From Acidobacteriaceae bacterium (GTDB lineage Bacteria > Acidobacteriota > Terriglobia > Terriglobales > Acidobacteriaceae): a stretch of DNA of 44,494 bases. The position numbers and the translations under genes were made by a program. Numbering within the stretch: position 1 is the first letter of the stretch; each line of letters opens with the position of its first letter. Positions 43,310 through 44,494 of the stretch are shown here, piece by piece. The notes under the pieces were generated by a model. It was not told the DNA's origin, made no database searches, and was given only the letters and a program-made list of their open reading frames with translations. The stretch covers positions 1 through 44,494 of the forward strand of contig PMSQ01000045.1 of the NCBI GenBank assembly GCA_003168355.1. Direction: 5' to 3'.

Positions 43310-43855
43310 ATGAAATTGCCATACCTAGCCATCGCTCTGTTGATGTTCGCGACTGCGTATTCTGCCATCGTCAGCTTCAGGCGGCACGGGGGTGGCGAGC
43401 GGAGTTGGATTTTCCCAGAATCTGCAAGCCGGGCCGTGCGAATCTTCGTTGGCGCCATGACCCTCGCATTGTTTACTGCTTTTGCGTTGTGGGGCACCGG
43501 GAATTCTACTCACCGTTCATCACGGTTTCTGATTCCCGAGGGATACACGGGTTGGATACGAATCGAGTTTGAAGTGCAGGGCGCGCCGCGGTTGCCGATC
43601 GAAGGCGGCCAGTATGTTCTCAAGATTCCTTCGGATGGAGTACTCCGAACCTCTTCGGCCGAGCAATACGGATGGGCCAAGGATCGCTATTATTACTATT
43701 CCGCGCAGGGTGTGCGCGCACTCCCGGGACCTGGACGACCGGAGGGGCTTATTTGGGGCAAGATCAACGGGGAAGAATCTGGATCTTCGGGCAGTCGACA
43801 ATATGAGGAGTTTTTTGTCGGAGCCGCGCAGCAGTTTAGGGACCAAGTGAAGTAG
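43310..43855 (+). CDS. DUF6843-like membrane-anchored protein
   Basis: 181 residues. N-terminal membrane segment (LPYLAIALLMFATAYSAIVS), a second hydrophobic stretch (IFVGAMTLALFTAFALWG), then an outside domain RFLIPEGYTGWIRIEFE, LKIPSDGVLRTSSAEQYGWA, DRYYYYSAQGVRALPG and EEFFVGAAQQFRDQ. That pattern of an aromatic-rich outer domain is, from memory, the DUF6843 family, of unknown function. ATG 43310 was chosen because it follows the preceding gene closely and starts the membrane segment; the frame extends to 43256. It ends 81 bp before arsR. Confidence 0.7.
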   Translation: MKLPYLAIALLMFATAYSAIVSFRRHGGGERSWIFPESASRAVRIFVGAMTLALFTAFALWGTGNSTHRSSRFLIPEGYTGWIRIEFEVQGAPRLPIEGGQYVLKIPSDGVLRTSSAEQYGWAKDRYYYYSAQGVRALPGPGRPEGLIWGKINGEESGSSGSRQYEEFFVGAAQQFRDQVK

Positions 43856-43901
43856 GCGAATGTGGGAACCCGTTTGAGGCATGGATCTTGAAATCGGTGG
43901 C

Positions 43902-43930
43902 TTGACATGTATCCATAGTTCTGCAATTAT
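43902..43930 (+). promoter_or_regulatory. Predicted arsR-arsM promoter
   Basis: TTGACA (43902-43907), a perfect -35, is followed after 17 bp by AATTAT (43925-43930) with an extended TGC (43922-43924) in front. The predicted +1 is 43937, the A of the arsR ATG, so the message would be leaderless. ATGGAT (43881-43886) and ATCCAT (43911-43916) are inverted copies around the -35 and may be part of an ArsR operator. Confidence 0.6.
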
Positions 43931-43936
43931 CGAAGC

Positions 43937-44293
43937 ATGCCGGCAGCCTCAAGCAGGAAGAACATCGAGCATGTCGCAAAGTACGCCGACATGCTTTCTG
44001 CCATGGGCACCGAACCTCGACTTCGAATTATGCAATCGCTGCTATCCGCGCATCCGGACGGTTTGGTGGTGAGCGATATCCAGTCAGAACTGGAGATTCC
44101 AAACTCCACGCTTTCGCACCACCTGGACAAACTGAAGAATGAAGAGTTGGTGCACGTGCGCCGCGAAGGCACCTTTTTGCGCTACACGGCCAACACGGAT
44201 GCACTTCAGGAGCTACTGCAATTCCTCTATGCCGAGTGCTGCACTCGAAATAAGGCAGTCAAACCACAGAATATCGTCCAGCTTTGTAAATAG
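43937..44293 (+). CDS. arsR: ArsR-family metalloregulatory repressor
   Basis: 118 residues, winged-helix ArsR/SmtB repressor. The DNA-binding region is LVVSDIQSELEIPNSTLSHH LDKL-type sequence (helix-turn-helix near residues 47-67), with the wing at VHVRREGTFLRYTAN. The classic CVC arsenite site on the recognition helix is absent; instead two adjacent Cys occur near the C-terminus (YAECCTR), a place where some ArsR proteins bind As(III). It sits 14 bp before arsM, so it probably represses its own operon and is released by arsenic. ATG 43937 is at the predicted transcription start and has no ribosome site. Confidence 0.9.
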   Translation: MPAASSRKNIEHVAKYADMLSAMGTEPRLRIMQSLLSAHPDGLVVSDIQSELEIPNSTLSHHLDKLKNEELVHVRREGTFLRYTANTDALQELLQFLYAECCTRNKAVKPQNIVQLCK

Positions 44294-44307
44294 GAGGGAG
44301 GTGCACC

Positions 44308-44494
44308 ATGAGCAGTACCGACATCAAAGATGTGGTCAAAGAAAAGTATGGCCAGGCGGCCTTGCGGGTGAAGACTGGCGGAAGTAGCTGCTGTGGGGCG
44401 GCCGCGGCGAGCGGGTTGAGTTGCGACCCAATCACCTCCAATCTGTACGACTCCTCGCAGACGGGGCAAGTTCCTGAGGAGGCCATGCTCGCCT
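44308..44494 (+). CDS. arsM: Arsenite S-adenosylmethionine methyltransferase, N-terminal part
   Basis: First 62 residues, cut by the right edge. The opening VVKEKYGQAALRVKTGG with the Cys pair in GSSCCGAAAASGLSCDPITS is characteristic of the bacterial arsenite methyltransferases, which turn As(III) into methylated, partly volatile forms using SAM and thiols. The SAM-binding motifs lie outside the window. ATG 44308 has GGAGG 6 nt upstream, the best ribosome site in this region, and it follows arsR by 14 bp in the same operon. Start certain; the full activity cannot be checked here. Confidence 0.9.
   Translation, partial: MSSTDIKDVVKEKYGQAALRVKTGGSSCCGAAAASGLSCDPITSNLYDSSQTGQVPEEAMLA

Overview
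The window looks like a chromosome segment of an Acidobacteriota bacterium (Terriglobia-like). The evidence is a roughly 1,140-residue TonB-dependent receptor with an N-terminal carboxypeptidase-regulatory-like domain (the Oar-like type abundant in this phylum), a kinase-like domain fused to a TonB C-terminal domain, adjacent DUF3300 and DUF2950 proteins, secreted GH30 and GH5 enzymes, and many GTG/TTG starts. This is by-eye inference from protein families; no search was run. I saw no rRNA, tRNA, CRISPR array, transposase or phage gene.

Layout. 0-5.4 kb: a two-component pair (histidine kinase cut by the left edge, OmpR-type regulator), a TrmJ-like RNA methyltransferase, a membrane pseudokinase-TonB fusion and a YkgJ-type cysteine-cluster protein. 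5.4-10.8 kb: an Uup-type ABC-F ATPase, then the nitrogen-signalling pair glnB-glnD. 10.8-15.6 kb: a minus-strand set with a secreted PQQ-repeat-like protein, a GH5 glycosidase and a Tat-exported GH30 glycosidase. 15.8-30.4 kb: an aromatic and 2-oxo-acid region with 4-hydroxybenzoate hydroxylase (pobA), the large TonB-dependent receptor, two tandem LysR regulators, an MFS transporter, a major-royal-jelly/yellow-like secreted protein, a ketopantoate reductase homologue, a benzoylformate-decarboxylase-like enzyme, and a Tat-exported small subunit paired with a GMC oxidoreductase. 30.4-32.4 kb: an acetate/solute symporter with its DUF485 partner. 32.4-36.5 kb: small membrane ORFs, DUF3300, DUF2950 and an RraA-like protein. 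36.5-42.5 kb: a complete RND efflux operon (adaptor, pump, TolC-like channel). 42.5-44.5 kb: three small membrane or secreted proteins, then arsR and the start of arsM.

How the genes work together. The LysR pair is probably the regulator of the receptor and of itself: three copies of one palindrome, ATAC(C/T)-N5-GGTAT, which fits the LysR T-N11-A rule, lie only in this region. Two of the copies sit exactly 14 bp before the two LysR start codons. The catabolic genes around them point to uptake and breakdown of plant-derived aromatics or hydroxy/oxo acids, next to polysaccharide hydrolases, which fits a soil heterotroph. The RND pump and the ars genes add efflux and arsenic methylation.

Most notable. 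(1) The repeated LysR operator with near-leaderless starts. (2) A kinase-like protein missing both catalytic aspartates yet fused to TonB. (3) An RND pump with an altered proton-relay aspartate and a Cys-containing insertion. (4) A benzoylformate decarboxylase homologue with a catalytic His replaced. (5) arsR, whose predicted transcription start falls on its ATG. (6) Two overlooked small membrane-protein genes, one apparently frameshifted right after its start codon. None of these amounts to a proven new system.
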